Source of the DNA: Mycolicibacterium madagascariense
GTDB taxonomy: Bacteria > Actinomycetota > Actinomycetes > Mycobacteriales > Mycobacteriaceae
NCBI RefSeq assembly: GCF_010729665.1
Contig: NZ_AP022610.1
Span: forward strand, 372,001 to 436,000
DNA length: 64,000 nucleotides
Direction: 5' to 3'
Shown one piece after another: positions 16,762 to 26,254 of this stretch. Position 1 is the stretch's first letter. Each line of letters opens with the position of its first letter. The notes beneath the pieces were generated by a model. It had not been told where the DNA came from. It ran no database searches and worked only from the letters and a program-made list of their open reading frames with translations. The position numbers and the translations under genes were made by a program.

Positions 16762-17862
16762 TCAGAGCGCGATGTCGCAGGGGCCCGCGGCGGCGGACAC
16801 GCAGGTCTGGATGTGGACGTCGTCGCCGGGGGTGGCGGAGGTGAGGTCGCCGGTGCGCAGATCGCGTACGGCGCCCTGCCGCAGCGGGGCCACGCAGCCG
16901 AAGCAGATGCCCATCCGGCAGCCCGACGGCATGAGGACACCCGCGGCTTCGCCGGCGTCGAGCAGGGTTTGGGCGCCGGCGGCCTCGACGACGGTGCCCG
17001 AGGTCGAGAAGGTCACCTGGCCGCCGTCGCCGGCGCTGACGATGGTCGGTCGGAAGCGCTCGGTGTGCAGGAGGTCGGCGACACCGGCTGCCGCCCAACG
17101 GTTCTCGAGTGCGTCGAGCAGGCCCGCCGGGCCGCAGGCCCACGTCTGACGCTCGGCCAGATCGGTGACGAGCCCGTCGAGCTCGGCGACGTCGAGGACG
17201 CCGTCGGCGTCGGTGTGGCGCTCCAGCAGCCGAATCCGTCCCGTCCGGGCGAGCTGCCGGAGTTCGCCGCCGAAGATGACGTCCTCGGCGGTGGGTGCGG
17301 AGTGCACGACGACTATGTCTGACTCGGGGCCGGCGTCGGAGTTGGCGGTCATGTTGCGCAGCATGCCCATCACCGGGGTGATGCCGCTGCCCGCGGTGAG
17401 GAACAGGATCTTGGAAGGCGTCTGGTCGCCGAGGGTGAATTCGCCTGCGGCCTGGTCGAGTTGGACGATGGTGCCCACGGTGGCCCGGCGCACCAGGTGG
17501 TTGCTCACCGTGCCGTCCGGGATCGCCTTCACGGTGATCGCGATGGTGTTCTGGTCGGTCCGCGAGGTGAGGGAGTAGGCCCGCCACTGGCGGACGCCGT
17601 CGACGTCGACCCCGATGCGGACGTACTGCCCGGGGGTGTGGCCGCGCCAGCCGCGTCCCGGCCTGATGACCACCGACACGGCGTCGCGGGTCTCGGGGTG
17701 GATGGCGACGATGCGGCCGCGGAGGTCGGCGCCCGAGCGCAGGGGGTCGATGACGTCGAGGTAGTCGGCGGGCACCAGCGGCGTGGTCACGCGTTCGGCG
17801 AACTTGATGACCCGCGCCCGCAGCGCGTCGACCGTGGTCGGGCGGGGTGCTGTCGTTGTCAT
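16762..17862 (-). CDS. Ferredoxin reductase-type electron transfer protein (second copy)
   Basis: 366 residues: FAD domain with HTPGQYVRIGVDVDG and RAYSLTSR, NAD domain with [13 protein letters not shown], then ACGPAGLLDALE, and a C-terminal [2Fe-2S] domain with GCRMGICFGC and TCVSAAAG. It is the probable electron donor of the desaturase that follows. The ATG at 17862 is preceded by GGAGAC. The frame is open further upstream but antisense to the PucR gene, so it is not used. It gives the full length of the family and shows what the truncated copy at the window start lacks. Confidence 0.93.
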   Translation of the reverse strand: MTTTAPRPTTVDALRARVIKFAERVTTPLVPADYLDVIDPLRSGADLRGRIVAIHPETRDAVSVVIRPGRGWRGHTPGQYVRIGVDVDGVRQWRAYSLTSRTDQNTIAITVKAIPDGTVSNHLVRRATVGTIVQLDQAAGEFTLGDQTPSKILFLTAGSGITPVMGMLRNMTANSDAGPESDIVVVHSAPTAEDVIFGGELRQLARTGRIRLLERHTDADGVLDVAELDGLVTDLAERQTWACGPAGLLDALENRWAAAGVADLLHTERFRPTIVSAGDGGQVTFSTSGTVVEAAGAQTLLDAGEAAGVLMPSGCRMGICFGCVAPLRQGAVRDLRTGDLTSATPGDDVHIQTCVSAAAGPCDIAL

Positions 17863-17906
17863 GTCTCCACTGTCGCCAAGACGGGGGTATAAAGTCTTGG
17901 TCGCAC

Positions 17907-17925
17907 GGCGTGAATATTCGACGCC
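17907..17925. promoter_or_regulatory. Candidate operator between reductase/desaturase operon and PucR
   Basis: GGCGT and ACGCC flank the perfect AT-rich palindrome GAATATTC (17912-17919). The element is offset by one base, in a 66-base divergent intergenic region. It could be the binding site of the PucR regulator or of another repressor of the desaturase operon. Confidence 0.4.
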
Positions 17926-17928
17926 AAT

Positions 17929-19137
17929 TTGTTCGTGAGGAATAGTTTGTCCGAGCCAGCGCTGAGGATGACCGGTCTCGACCTCGACGAGGACGTCGTG
18001 GCCGCACTGCAGGCCGTACTGCCCAGGATGGCCGAACGCACGGTCACCGCCGTGACGGTCGAGGTGCCCAGCTACGCCAGGGCCTTCAGCGGACAGATGG
18101 GTGCGAACATCGAGAACGCCGTGCGGATGGCGCTCGGCGCGTTCCTGCGACTGGCGGTTCGCGCCCACGGCTCCGACCCGGCCGCGACGCTCGCGCCCGC
18201 CCTCGACGGCGCCTACGAACTGGGCCGTGGCGAGGCCCGCCAGGGTCGGACGATGGATGCGCTGCTGTCGGCGTACCGCGTCGGCGCGCGCGTCGCGTGG
18301 CGGGAGTTGTCGGCAACGGCAGTGGATTCGGGGCTGTCGGCCGGGACCGTCGCCCGGTTCGCGGAGCTGGTGTTCGCGTTCATCGACGAGCTGTCGGCCT
18401 CGAGCGTGTCCGGGCACGCCGACGAGCTGGCGACCACCGGACGGGTCCGGCAGCGCTACCTCGAGCGGCTGGCCCGCCAACTGCTGACGGGTGAGCCCCC
18501 CGAGGCGTTGCGCGCCAGCGCCGAGCAGGCCGGCTGGCAGCCACCGGAGACGTTGACCGCCGTCGTGGTGGCCGAGGCCCAAACCCGCGGTCTGGCAGCC
18601 CGATTCGGACAGGCCACCCTGCAGGTGGGCGAGGATCTGCCCGGCGTCGACCCCGCGGAGCCACTCGCGGTGCTGCTGGTGCCCGACCTGGACGGCAGGC
18701 ACCGGAGGCAACTGCGGTCGGCACTGCAGGGGCGGCGGGCCCTGGTGGGCCCGGCCCGACCGTGGATGCTCGCGGAGTCGTCCTACCGCCGGGCGTTGCG
18801 GGCTCGCGAGCTGGCCGTGGACGACGACGTCGTCGACACCGACGACCATCTCGTCGAGTTGGTGTTGACCGCCGATGCCGACGCCGCCGCCGATCTGCGC
18901 AGGCACGTCCTTGCGCCGCTGGCGGAGCTGCGGCCCTCGACCGCCGACCGACTGGCCGAGACCCTGCGGTCGTGGCTACTGCACCAGGGTCAGCGCGACG
19001 CGGTCGCGGCCGATCTGTTCGTGCACGCGCAGACGGTGCGCTACCGGATGACCCAGCTGCGCGAGCTGTACGGCGACCGGTTGAACGACCCGCGCACCAT
19101 CCTGGAACTGACCGTCGCACTGGGGGTTTCGACGTGA
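17929..19137 (+). CDS. PucR/CdaR-family transcriptional regulator
   Basis: Up to 402 residues. The N-terminal half is an all-helical sensory region (RsbR-like), and the C-terminus is the PucR helix-turn-helix: LAETLRSWLLHQGQRDAVAADL followed by the recognition part VHAQTVRYRMTQLREL and DPRTILELTVAL. Start codon is uncertain: TTG 17929, GTG 17935 and ATG 17968 are in frame and none has a good ribosome binding site. It is divergent from the reductase/desaturase operon and overlaps the DUF998 gene (GTGA). I infer regulation of the desaturase operon, perhaps in response to lipid or cold. Confidence 0.85.
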   Translation: MFVRNSLSEPALRMTGLDLDEDVVAALQAVLPRMAERTVTAVTVEVPSYARAFSGQMGANIENAVRMALGAFLRLAVRAHGSDPAATLAPALDGAYELGRGEARQGRTMDALLSAYRVGARVAWRELSATAVDSGLSAGTVARFAELVFAFIDELSASSVSGHADELATTGRVRQRYLERLARQLLTGEPPEALRASAEQAGWQPPETLTAVVVAEAQTRGLAARFGQATLQVGEDLPGVDPAEPLAVLLVPDLDGRHRRQLRSALQGRRALVGPARPWMLAESSYRRALRARELAVDDDVVDTDDHLVELVLTADADAAADLRRHVLAPLAELRPSTADRLAETLRSWLLHQGQRDAVAADLFVHAQTVRYRMTQLRELYGDRLNDPRTILELTVALGVST

Positions 19138-19793
19138 GCGTGCGCGCCGGGGCCGCGTGCTGGCTGATCGCCGGGGTCGCCTACCCGAGCGCCGAGGCGA
19201 TCGCGGCACACGCCCCGCCCCACTACGACTATGCCCGCAACTTCATCAGCGACCTGGGTCGGCCGGACTCCCCGCTGAGCCCGTTGATGAACGCCGCCTT
19301 CGTCATTCAGGGGACGCTGTTCTTCGTGGGGGCCGCACTCGTCGCCCGCGGTGCGCGAGGGCGGGGTCGGACGTTCGTGGCGTGCGCGGCGTTCAACGCG
19401 ATCGGCAACGTCACGGTCGCGAGCGTGCCGAGCGGCGTGCCCGCTCACGCCTGGGTGCATGCGACCGGGGCGGTGCTGGCAATCCTCGGGGGAAATGCCG
19501 CGATTCTGGCGAGCGGTGCGGTGCTGAGATCACTTGGCGCACATCGCCGTTCACGACGTACATCGATCGTGCTGGCCGCCACCGGTCTGACGAGCTTCGC
19601 GCTGCTGGCCGTCGCGTCGACGACGTCCACGACCGTGCTGCTGCCCGCCGCCACGTGGGAACGGGGCAGCGTCTACACGATCATCGCGTGGCAGTCGCTG
19701 ACCGCCGTCTACCTGCTTACGGGTTGGGCGGGGGCGGCGGCGGGGCGTCGTCCGGGTCCGCCGGCGGTGGCGGAGGAGGAGGCGGCACCTTGA
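19134..19793 (+). CDS. DUF998 family membrane protein
   Basis: 219 residues with about six hydrophobic helices. The family features are an early YDYARNFISDLGRPDSP loop and later HAWVHATGAVLAILGGNAAIL. The GTG start overlaps the PucR stop, so it is translationally coupled to that regulator. The last 77 bases overlap the convergent cutinase gene, where this protein has a Gly/Pro- and Glu-rich tail (EEEAAP). Function of the family is unknown. Confidence 0.82.
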   Translation: MSVRAGAACWLIAGVAYPSAEAIAAHAPPHYDYARNFISDLGRPDSPLSPLMNAAFVIQGTLFFVGAALVARGARGRGRTFVACAAFNAIGNVTVASVPSGVPAHAWVHATGAVLAILGGNAAILASGAVLRSLGAHRRSRRTSIVLAATGLTSFALLAVASTTSTTVLLPAATWERGSVYTIIAWQSLTAVYLLTGWAGAAAGRRPGPPAVAEEEAAP

Positions 19794-20505
19794 CGCCCAG
19801 CTTGCCCGCGGCGTAGTTCGCGGCCTGATCCGTCAGGCCGTCGGCCACGTAGTCGTTGTGCAGCGAGTAGTCGCCGCCGCCGTCGTCGGAGCAGATGGGA
19901 TCCCCCGGGACGCACGACTTCAGGGTCTTGCCCGCATACAGCGGACCGATCACGATGTCGGGCTGGTTGATGAAGCCCATGAACCGGTGGTTCGGCGTGC
20001 CGAATAGCGTCACCGCGGCCACGTGGTCGGCGACGTTCGGCGGCATCGGTCCGGTGACACCGGTGTCGGCCGCCCCCGGCGGGACCACGGCCGAGGTCAC
20101 GAATCCGGCGACGGCGGCGCCCTGGGAGAACCCGCCGAGCACGACCTTGGTCTTCGGGCAATTCGCCGCCGTCGCCTCGATGTGCGCGGCGGCGTCGTTC
20201 ACGCCGTCGACCGCCCGCGGAAAGTCGATCGTGGCCGGGTATTGCACCGGATACACGTTGACCGACTTCGGGCCGAGCTTGGACTGCAGCGAATCGACGA
20301 ACGCCTGGCCGACGAAGCCGACCCCGGGGGGTTCGCCGGTGCCGCGCGCGAAGACGATCTCGACGTCGGGGCAACCCGGCGGCGGCGCCGGCGGGCTGAT
20401 GCCCGGGGCGGGATCGGCGGATGCGACGGGCAGGGACGCGAGGAGCAACGCCGATGCCGCCGTTGCCGCTACACCGAGGACTTGGGCGAGGTGGCGTTGG
20501 CTCAT
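19717..20505 (-). CDS. Secreted cutinase-family esterase
   Basis: 262 residues. A signal peptide ends about residue 30 (PVASA|DP). The alpha/beta-hydrolase core has the nucleophile Ser127 in GGFSQGA, Asp202 in GDPIC and His216 in DYSLHNDY. Cys45, Cys116, Cys198 and Cys205 fit the two disulfides of mycobacterial cutinase-like proteins (Culp), which act on lipid esters at the cell envelope. The C-terminus is an unusual Pro run of about 25 residues, encoded in the stretch that overlaps DUF998 on the other strand. ATG 20505 is the start that places the signal peptide first. Confidence 0.92.
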   Translation of the reverse strand: MSQRHLAQVLGVAATAASALLLASLPVASADPAPGISPPAPPPGCPDVEIVFARGTGEPPGVGFVGQAFVDSLQSKLGPKSVNVYPVQYPATIDFPRAVDGVNDAAAHIEATAANCPKTKVVLGGFSQGAAVAGFVTSAVVPPGAADTGVTGPMPPNVADHVAAVTLFGTPNHRFMGFINQPDIVIGPLYAGKTLKSCVPGDPICSDDGGGDYSLHNDYVADGLTDQAANYAAGKLGVKVPPPPPPPPADPDDAPPPPPPNP

Positions 20506-20601
20506 CCCGCAGGGATGACCGTGATCGAACCGTGACAAACCACCAGAATGTGACGAGTTAGGTGATCTATCCAACCCTCCGGTAGGGAATATCACGGTGC
20601 C

Positions 20602-22059
20602 TCAGGTACCGCAGAAGGTCTGGTAGGGGCCGAAGTCGTCGGGTGCCGGGGCGGCAAAACGCTCCAGGCCAGGCCGTTCGTCGAACGGGCGCGCCGTGGC
20701 GTCCAGCAGCTCGCGCAGCGGGCCGAGATCCCCCGACGTGCCCGCCGCGAGCGCCTCCTCGACGAGGTGGTTGCGCGGAACGTAGACGGGATTGACCCGG
20801 TCCATCGCGTCCGGGTCCGGCGCCAGCGTGCGCCATCGCGACAGCCAGCGATCGAAGGCGGCGAGGTCGACGAACCACCCCCTGGCGGGCTCGGCGTCAC
20901 CGCGGGCGGCGTCGGCGAGTTGCCGGAAGAACGACGTGTAGTCGACGCGGCTCTGCTGGAGCTGTGCCAGCAGGTCCGGCACCAGGTCGGCGTCGTCGTG
21001 GGGGGCGCCGGTCAGCCCGAGCTTGGCCCGCATCCCCGAGGAATGCGCGGCGTCGTAGGCGGGTCCGAACCCGTTGAGCGCGGCCACGGCCAGATCGATG
21101 GCCTGCGGTTGGTCCTCGGCGATCAGGGGCAGCAGGGTCTCGGCCAGGCGGGCGAGATTCCACTGGGCGACGATCGGCTGGTTGCCGTAGGCGTAGCGGC
21201 CGGAGTGGTCGATCGAGCTGTAGACCGTCGCGGGGTCGTAGGCCTCCATGAACGCACACGGGCCGTAGTCGATCGTCTCGCCCGAGATCGTCATGTTGTC
21301 GGTGTTCATCACCCCGTGGATGAACCCGACCAGCATCCACTGGGCCACGAGTGCCGCCTGCGCCGCGACGACCGACTCGAAGAACGCGAGATACGGCCGG
21401 TCGGCCCCGGCGGCGTCGGGATAGTGCCGCGCGATCGCGTGGTCGGCGAGCCGTCGCACCAGGTCGACGTCACCGGTCGCGGCCGCGTACTGGAAGCTGC
21501 CGACGCGTAGGTGACTGCTCGCGACGCGGGCCAGGACCGCGCCGGGCAGCACCAGGTCGCGCATGACGGGTTGACCGGTCGCCACGACCGCCAGCGCGCG
21601 CGTCGTCGGAATGCCAAGGGCGAACATCGATTCGCTGATGACGTACTCGCGCAGCATCGGTCCGACCGCCGCGAGACCGTCTCCGCCGCGGGCGAAGGGC
21701 GTGCGCCCCGAGCCCTTGAGGTGCAGGTCGCGCATCCGGCCGTCCGCGTCGACGAGTTCGCCGAGCAACAGCGCCCGGCCGTCGCCGAGGCGCGGCGTGT
21801 AACCACCGAACTGATGGCCGGCGTAGGCCTGCGCCACGGGGACCGCGCCGTCGGGGACCGCGGCCCCCACCAGCAGGGCCAGCCCGTCCGGACTGGACAG
21901 CCACGCTGCGTCGAACCCCAGCTCGCGGGCCAGCGGCTCGTTGAGCGCGAGCAACGTCGGATCGGGCGCGGCGGCGGCCTGCCACGGCAGCGCCAGCTCC
22001 GGCAGGTCCCGGGCGAAGCGGTCGTGCAGGACGACGGTGGTGACGGGTGCGGCGCTCAC
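20602..22059 (-). CDS. selO: SelO/YdiU pseudokinase protein AMPylase
   Basis: 485 residues. SelO transfers AMP from ATP to Ser/Thr/Tyr of target proteins and is tied to redox stress. Conserved segments are [72 protein letters not shown] and [15 protein letters not shown]. The bacterial C-terminal region is somewhat shorter than in the E. coli protein, and the selenocysteine/Cys near the C-terminus may correspond to the final QTFCGT. The GTG 22059 is preceded by TACCCT at 7 bases, so a leaderless mRNA is likely. Confidence 0.93.
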   Translation of the reverse strand: MSAAPVTTVVLHDRFARDLPELALPWQAAAAPDPTLLALNEPLARELGFDAAWLSSPDGLALLVGAAVPDGAVPVAQAYAGHQFGGYTPRLGDGRALLLGELVDADGRMRDLHLKGSGRTPFARGGDGLAAVGPMLREYVISESMFALGIPTTRALAVVATGQPVMRDLVLPGAVLARVASSHLRVGSFQYAAATGDVDLVRRLADHAIARHYPDAAGADRPYLAFFESVVAAQAALVAQWMLVGFIHGVMNTDNMTISGETIDYGPCAFMEAYDPATVYSSIDHSGRYAYGNQPIVAQWNLARLAETLLPLIAEDQPQAIDLAVAALNGFGPAYDAAHSSGMRAKLGLTGAPHDDADLVPDLLAQLQQSRVDYTSFFRQLADAARGDAEPARGWFVDLAAFDRWLSRWRTLAPDPDAMDRVNPVYVPRNHLVEEALAAGTSGDLGPLRELLDATARPFDERPGLERFAAPAPDDFGPYQTFCGT

Positions 22060-22066
22060 CCCGTCC

Positions 22067-22072
22067 AGGGTA
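22067..22072 (-). promoter_or_regulatory. -10 element (TACCCT), leaderless promoter of selO
   Basis: TACCCT on the minus strand, 7 bases before GTG 22059. Confidence 0.5.
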
Positions 22073-22097
22073 CGGAGAACTCCCCGGCCCTGGCACG

Positions 22098-22508
22098 ATG
22101 AGCGAGATGACGTTGCGCACGTGTGCCCGCTGGTTGCTCGGTGCGGCCCTGGTGTTCGCCGGTGTCAGCCACGTCAGCTTCGCGCGGACGAGTTTCTACG
22201 CCCAGGTGCCGCCGTGGCTGCCGTTGAACGCCGACTTCGTCGTGATCTCCTCGGGCATCGTCGAGATCGTCCTCGGCGCGGCGCTGCTGTTCGTCAGCCG
22301 GTGGCGGGTGCCGTTGGGCTGGCTCGCCGCCGCGCTGTTCGTCGTGGTGTTCCCCGGCAACGTCTCCCAGTACGTCACGCACTCCGATGCCTTCGGGCTC
22401 GACTCGGACCGCTCACGCGCCATCCGCCTGCTGTTCCAGCCGCTGCTGGTGCTGTGGGCGCTGTGGTCGACGGGCGCGTGGGCGGCGTGGCGAGCGCGCG
22501 AGGGCTAG
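22098..22508 (+). CDS. DoxX-like small membrane protein
   Basis: 136 residues with four hydrophobic helices and the DoxX-like pattern [13 protein letters not shown] in helix 1 and [26 protein letters not shown] in helix 2. Family members are membrane proteins of uncertain, often redox-related role. The start ATG 22098 gives [14 protein letters not shown]; an alternative ATG is 9 bases on. Its stop overlaps the convergent aldo/keto reductase stop by 4 bases. Confidence 0.78.
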   Translation: MSEMTLRTCARWLLGAALVFAGVSHVSFARTSFYAQVPPWLPLNADFVVISSGIVEIVLGAALLFVSRWRVPLGWLAAALFVVVFPGNVSQYVTHSDAFGLDSDRSRAIRLLFQPLLVLWALWSTGAWAAWRAREG

Positions 22509-23482
22509 AGGCCGATCATCTTCATCTGGTCGGCGTTGTGGTGATCGCCGACCGCGGGTGACACCTTGGTGAGCTTGTCGACCTGGTCCGGGGTGAGCTC
22601 GACCGCGTCGGCCCCGACGTTCTCCTCCAGGCGTGTGACGCGCTTGGTGCCGGGGATCGGGGCGATGTCGTCGCCCTGGGCCAGCAGCCACGCGAGCGCC
22701 ACCTGGGCGGGCGTCGCGCCGACCTCGGCGGCGATGGCCTCGACCTCCTTCACCGCTTCGAGGTTGCGCTGGAAGTTCTCACCTTCGAAGCGCGGGTTGG
22801 ACTTTCGGTTGTCACCGTCCTCGAAGTCGGCCGTCGAGCGGATCTGTCCGGTGAGGAAGCCGCGCCCGAGCGGCGAGTAGGCGACGAACCCGATGCCGAG
22901 TTCGCGTAGCAGCGGCAGCACCTCGGCCTCGGAATCCCGCGTCCACAGCGAGTACTCGGACTGCAGCGCGGTGATCGGGTGCACGGCGTGCGCCCGGCGG
23001 ATCGTTCCCGGCCCCGCCTCGGACAGCCCGACGTGGCGGATCTTGCCCTCGGTCACCAGCTCGGCCAGCGCGCCGACGGTGTCCTCGATGGGCGTCTTGG
23101 GATCGACCCGGTGCTGGTAGTAGAGGTCGATGCGATCGGTGTCGAGCCGCTTGAGCGAGCCCTCGACCGCCGTGCGGATGTTGGCCGGGCTGCTGTCGAG
23201 GTTGCCTGGACCGTCGCCGGCGTGCGAGACCATGCCGAACTTGGTGGCCAGCACGACGTCGTCGCGGCGGCCCTTGAGCGCCTTCCCGACGAGCTCCTCG
23301 TTCGTGTACGGGCCGTAGATCTCGGCGGTGTCGATGAGCGTGACGCCGAGGTCGATGGCCCGATGGATGGTGCGGATGGACTCCGCGTCGTCGCTGCCGG
23401 CTCCGCTGTAGGCGAAGGACATGCCCATGGCGCCGAGTCCGATGCGTCCGACGTCCAGGGTCCCGAGTTCGATGTGCTTCAT
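22505..23482 (-). CDS. Aldo/keto reductase
   Basis: 325-residue NADPH-dependent TIM-barrel reductase. The catalytic tetrad is visible as Asp and Tyr in [16 protein letters not shown], Lys in ATKFGM and His in YYQHRVD. The cofactor loop ends in [16 protein letters not shown], typical of the AKR11/AKR13 (YajO/PdxI-like) group. Start ATG 23482 is set by the leaderless -10 at 23490-23495. It is divergent from the alcohol dehydrogenase gene. Carbonyl substrate unknown. Confidence 0.9.
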   Translation of the reverse strand: MKHIELGTLDVGRIGLGAMGMSFAYSGAGSDDAESIRTIHRAIDLGVTLIDTAEIYGPYTNEELVGKALKGRRDDVVLATKFGMVSHAGDGPGNLDSSPANIRTAVEGSLKRLDTDRIDLYYQHRVDPKTPIEDTVGALAELVTEGKIRHVGLSEAGPGTIRRAHAVHPITALQSEYSLWTRDSEAEVLPLLRELGIGFVAYSPLGRGFLTGQIRSTADFEDGDNRKSNPRFEGENFQRNLEAVKEVEAIAAEVGATPAQVALAWLLAQGDDIAPIPGTKRVTRLEENVGADAVELTPDQVDKLTKVSPAVGDHHNADQMKMIGL

Positions 23483-23489
23483 TCCTTCG

Positions 23490-23495
23490 ACGGTA
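23490..23495 (-). promoter_or_regulatory. -10 element (TACCGT), leaderless promoter
   Basis: TACCGT on the minus strand, 7 bases before ATG 23482. Confidence 0.5.
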
Positions 23496-23557
23496 CGACG
23501 GTGGGAGAACCCCTGGGAGGGTCTGCCATTACCGGTTTCGGCGGGCCCACCCACCGG

Positions 23558-23563
23558 TAGCGT
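23558..23563 (+). promoter_or_regulatory. -10 element (TAGCGT), leaderless promoter
   Basis: TAGCGT, 7 bases before ATG 23571. With the element at 23490 it makes a compact divergent leaderless promoter pair. Confidence 0.55.
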
Positions 23564-23570
23564 CGCCCGG

Positions 23571-24620
23571 ATGCGCAACGTCGTCATCACCGGGCCCGGC
23601 GCCGTCGAGGTCCGCGACGCTCCCGACCCCGTGCTGCCCGGACCCGACGGCGCGGTCGTCGGGGTGGAGGCGTCGGCTATCTGCGGATCGGATCTGCACT
23701 TCTACGACGGCGACCTGCCGGTGGGGGACGGGGTGGCCGTCGGTCACGAATTCCTGGGCACCGTCACCGAAGTCGGGCCGGAGGTGTCGGGCGTGCGCGT
23801 CGGGGATCGCGTGCTGGCCGCCTCGGTCACCGGGTGCGGACGGTGCGCGGGCTGCGCCACGGGCAACCCGGTGACGTGCGTGCGCGGCATGCAGATCTTC
23901 GGGTCCGGCGTGCTGGGCGGCGGGCAGGCCACCGCGGTCGCGGTGCCCGCCGCGGACTTTCAGCTGCTGCGCATTCCCGACGGCGTCGACGACGAGGCCG
24001 CGCTGCTGCTGACCGACAACCTCTCGACGGGGTGGATCGGCGCGAAGAAGGCCGACATCCCGCCGGGTGGGACGGTCGTGGTCATCGGTCTTGGCGCGGT
24101 CGGACTGTGCGCGGTGCGGGCAGCCTTCGCGCAGGGCGCGGGGACCGTGCTCGCCGCCGATCCCGTGGCCGGGCGACGCGCGCTCGCCGTCGACTCGGGA
24201 GCCATCGCGATCGAGGGGCCGACGATCGCCGCGGTGCTCGAGCACACCGGCGGCCGCGGGGCGGACGGCGTCATCGACACCGTCGCGCTCGACGCCACGC
24301 TGAACGATGCGCTGGCCTGCGTGCGCGCCGATGGCACGGTGTCGGTGTTGGGCGTGCACGACCTCGAGCCCTATCCGCTGCCGATCCTGATGGGGTTGGT
24401 GCGCAGCCTCACCCTGCGCATGACCACCGCACCCATCCAGCAGACGTGGCCGGAGCTGATTCCGTTGGTGGCCAACGGTTCTCTTCGCACCGACGCGATC
24501 TTCACCCACCGGTTCCCGCTCGCGGCGGCAGCCGACGCCTACGCCGCGGTGGCGGCACGGAGTCCGGAGTGCGTCAAGGTGATCCTGGAACCGGGGTCAT
24601 CGTCGCCGCGCTCTCAATAA
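23571..24620 (+). CDS. Zinc-dependent alcohol dehydrogenase (MDR)
   Basis: 349 residues. Catalytic zinc ligands are Cys in AICGSDLHF, His-Glu in VGHEFLG, and structural zinc is held by four cysteines in [16 protein letters not shown]. The Rossmann motif is [10 protein letters not shown], with DP two strands later. The sequence resembles the formaldehyde/threonine-dehydrogenase-like branch. The start is set by the leaderless -10 at 23558. A 15-base palindrome covers its stop codon. Substrate unknown. Confidence 0.9.
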   Translation: MRNVVITGPGAVEVRDAPDPVLPGPDGAVVGVEASAICGSDLHFYDGDLPVGDGVAVGHEFLGTVTEVGPEVSGVRVGDRVLAASVTGCGRCAGCATGNPVTCVRGMQIFGSGVLGGGQATAVAVPAADFQLLRIPDGVDDEAALLLTDNLSTGWIGAKKADIPPGGTVVVIGLGAVGLCAVRAAFAQGAGTVLAADPVAGRRALAVDSGAIAIEGPTIAAVLEHTGGRGADGVIDTVALDATLNDALACVRADGTVSVLGVHDLEPYPLPILMGLVRSLTLRMTTAPIQQTWPELIPLVANGSLRTDAIFTHRFPLAAAADAYAAVAARSPECVKVILEPGSSSPRSQ

Positions 24621-24628
24621 CCTATTGA
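24614..24628. repeat. AT-rich palindrome over the dehydrogenase stop
   Basis: TCAATA-ACC-TATTGA is a perfect 6-3-6 inverted repeat at the head of the 201-base gap before the permease gene. It is either a regulator site for the permease operon or a weak terminator. I see no other clear signal in the gap. Confidence 0.3.
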
Positions 24629-24821
24629 TGAACACAGAGAACCCACAGCTCAGCGCCTAGAACACCGGCCCGAGTGGGCTCGAAAGTGTCAATACGTCAT
24701 TCACGGCCAGGAAACAGTCCGGAAACGGGGCGCGCTTACGGTCGTGTCGTCACAACGTCGGTGACTCACCTTGATCAACCACGGCGGGCGGCCCCCGCCT
24801 CGAGGTCACCAGGAACAACAC

Positions 24822-26225
24822 ATGGCAACACTGATCGAACAGCGCTCCATCGGCGCGATCCCGGAGGCCGAACGCCACGGCAAGGCCTGGCATCTGCTTC
24901 CGCTCTGGTTCTCGCTCAACGCCACGGTCATGGCGGCCACCACGGGCGCCATCGGCATCTCGATCGGCGCCGGGCTGATGCCCACCCTGCTCGCCATCGT
25001 CATCGGCAACCTCGTCGGAGCGGTCTTCATGGCCTACCACTCCGCCCAGGGTCCTCAGCTCGGCCTGCCCCAAATGATCCAGAGTCGAGCACAATTCGGC
25101 TTCTTCGGAGCCGCCCTGCCCAACCTGCTGGCCATCATCATGTACATCGGCTACTTCGCCGGGGCCGGTGTCATCGGCGGACAGGCCATCGCCAGCATCA
25201 CCGGCATCCCGACCTGGGCGGGCATCGTCATCTGCAACGCGCTCACCTGGGCGATCGCCTTCGCCGGCTACCGCATCATCCACCTCTTCGATCGCGCGAT
25301 GGCGGTCGTGTCGGTGATCGTCCTGGTGCTATTGTTCATCGCGGCGATCGCACACTACGGGTCGGCGCCGGCCGCACCGGCCAAGCCGACGTTCGCGAAC
25401 TTCTTCCTGATCCTGTCGATCTGCGCGAGCTGGCAGATCACCTTCGCGCCCTACGTCTCGGACTACTCGCGCTACCTGCCGACGGCGCAGGGCGGCGCGA
25501 AGACGTTCTGGTACACGCTGATCGGCACCTGCGCGGGGGCCATCACGTTCATGGCCCTCGGCGCCATCGTCGCGGTCTACGCCCTCGACAGTCTCAACAG
25601 CGATGCCCTGGTGTACCTGTCGAAGCTCGCGCCGTTCGGCGCCCCGGTCATCGCGGTCGTCCTGGTGCTCGGCATGATCGGGGCCAATTGCGACAACCTC
25701 TACGGCCCCTACATGGCCGGGCTCTCGACGGTGACCCAGGCGGGTGGTCCACCGCACGTGTCGCGGCTCGTACGTGCCTGTGCCACCGGCGGATTCGGGC
25801 TGATTGGCACCGCCATCGGCATCTTCCTGTCCGGTGACTTCCTCACCAACCTGTCGAACCTGATCCTGTTCCTGCTGTACATGCTGGTGCCGTGGACCGC
25901 GATCAACCTGGTCGACTTCTACGTCATCCACCGCGGCCACTACGACGTCGCCAGCATCGTGTCGATGCGGGGCCGCTACGGCCTGGTGAACTGGAAGGCC
26001 ATCGGCACCTACGCGATCGCCGTCATCGCCGAGGTGCCCTTCATGAGCTGCCCGCTGTTCGTCGGACCCGTCGCCACCGCACTCGGTGGCGTCGACATCG
26101 CCTGGCTCGTCGGCCTCTTCGTGGCGGGCGGCCTGCACTATGCGCTCAATCGTCACACGACCATCGACGACGCCGAGTACACCATCACCGCCGACAGCAG
26201 CGTCGCATCCGGCGCAGTCGCCTAA
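24822..26225 (+). CDS. NCS1-family permease (cytosine/purine permease-like)
   Basis: 467-residue inner-membrane transporter with twelve hydrophobic helices of the nucleobase-cation-symport-1 family. The landmarks are LPLWFSLNATVMAATTGAIG in helix 1, AYHSAQGPQLGLPQMIQSRAQFGFFG and SDYSRYLPTA. Family substrates are nucleobases, hydantoins, thiamine and related N-heterocycles, so it likely imports the nitrogenous substrate of the following operon. ATG 24822 has AGGA 8-11 bases upstream; an earlier TTG is not needed. It precedes the Rieske gene by 29 bases. Confidence 0.9.
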   Translation: MATLIEQRSIGAIPEAERHGKAWHLLPLWFSLNATVMAATTGAIGISIGAGLMPTLLAIVIGNLVGAVFMAYHSAQGPQLGLPQMIQSRAQFGFFGAALPNLLAIIMYIGYFAGAGVIGGQAIASITGIPTWAGIVICNALTWAIAFAGYRIIHLFDRAMAVVSVIVLVLLFIAAIAHYGSAPAAPAKPTFANFFLILSICASWQITFAPYVSDYSRYLPTAQGGAKTFWYTLIGTCAGAITFMALGAIVAVYALDSLNSDALVYLSKLAPFGAPVIAVVLVLGMIGANCDNLYGPYMAGLSTVTQAGGPPHVSRLVRACATGGFGLIGTAIGIFLSGDFLTNLSNLILFLLYMLVPWTAINLVDFYVIHRGHYDVASIVSMRGRYGLVNWKAIGTYAIAVIAEVPFMSCPLFVGPVATALGGVDIAWLVGLFVAGGLHYALNRHTTIDDAEYTITADSSVASGAVA

Positions 26226-26254
26226 CCCACCACCCCCACGCCGAGGAGACACCC

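Noticed and set aside
17863..18906. Upstream extension of the second ferredoxin reductase frame
   Set aside because: It is antisense to PucR coding sequence and has no family similarity; the ATG at 17862 with GGAGAC gives the expected protein length.
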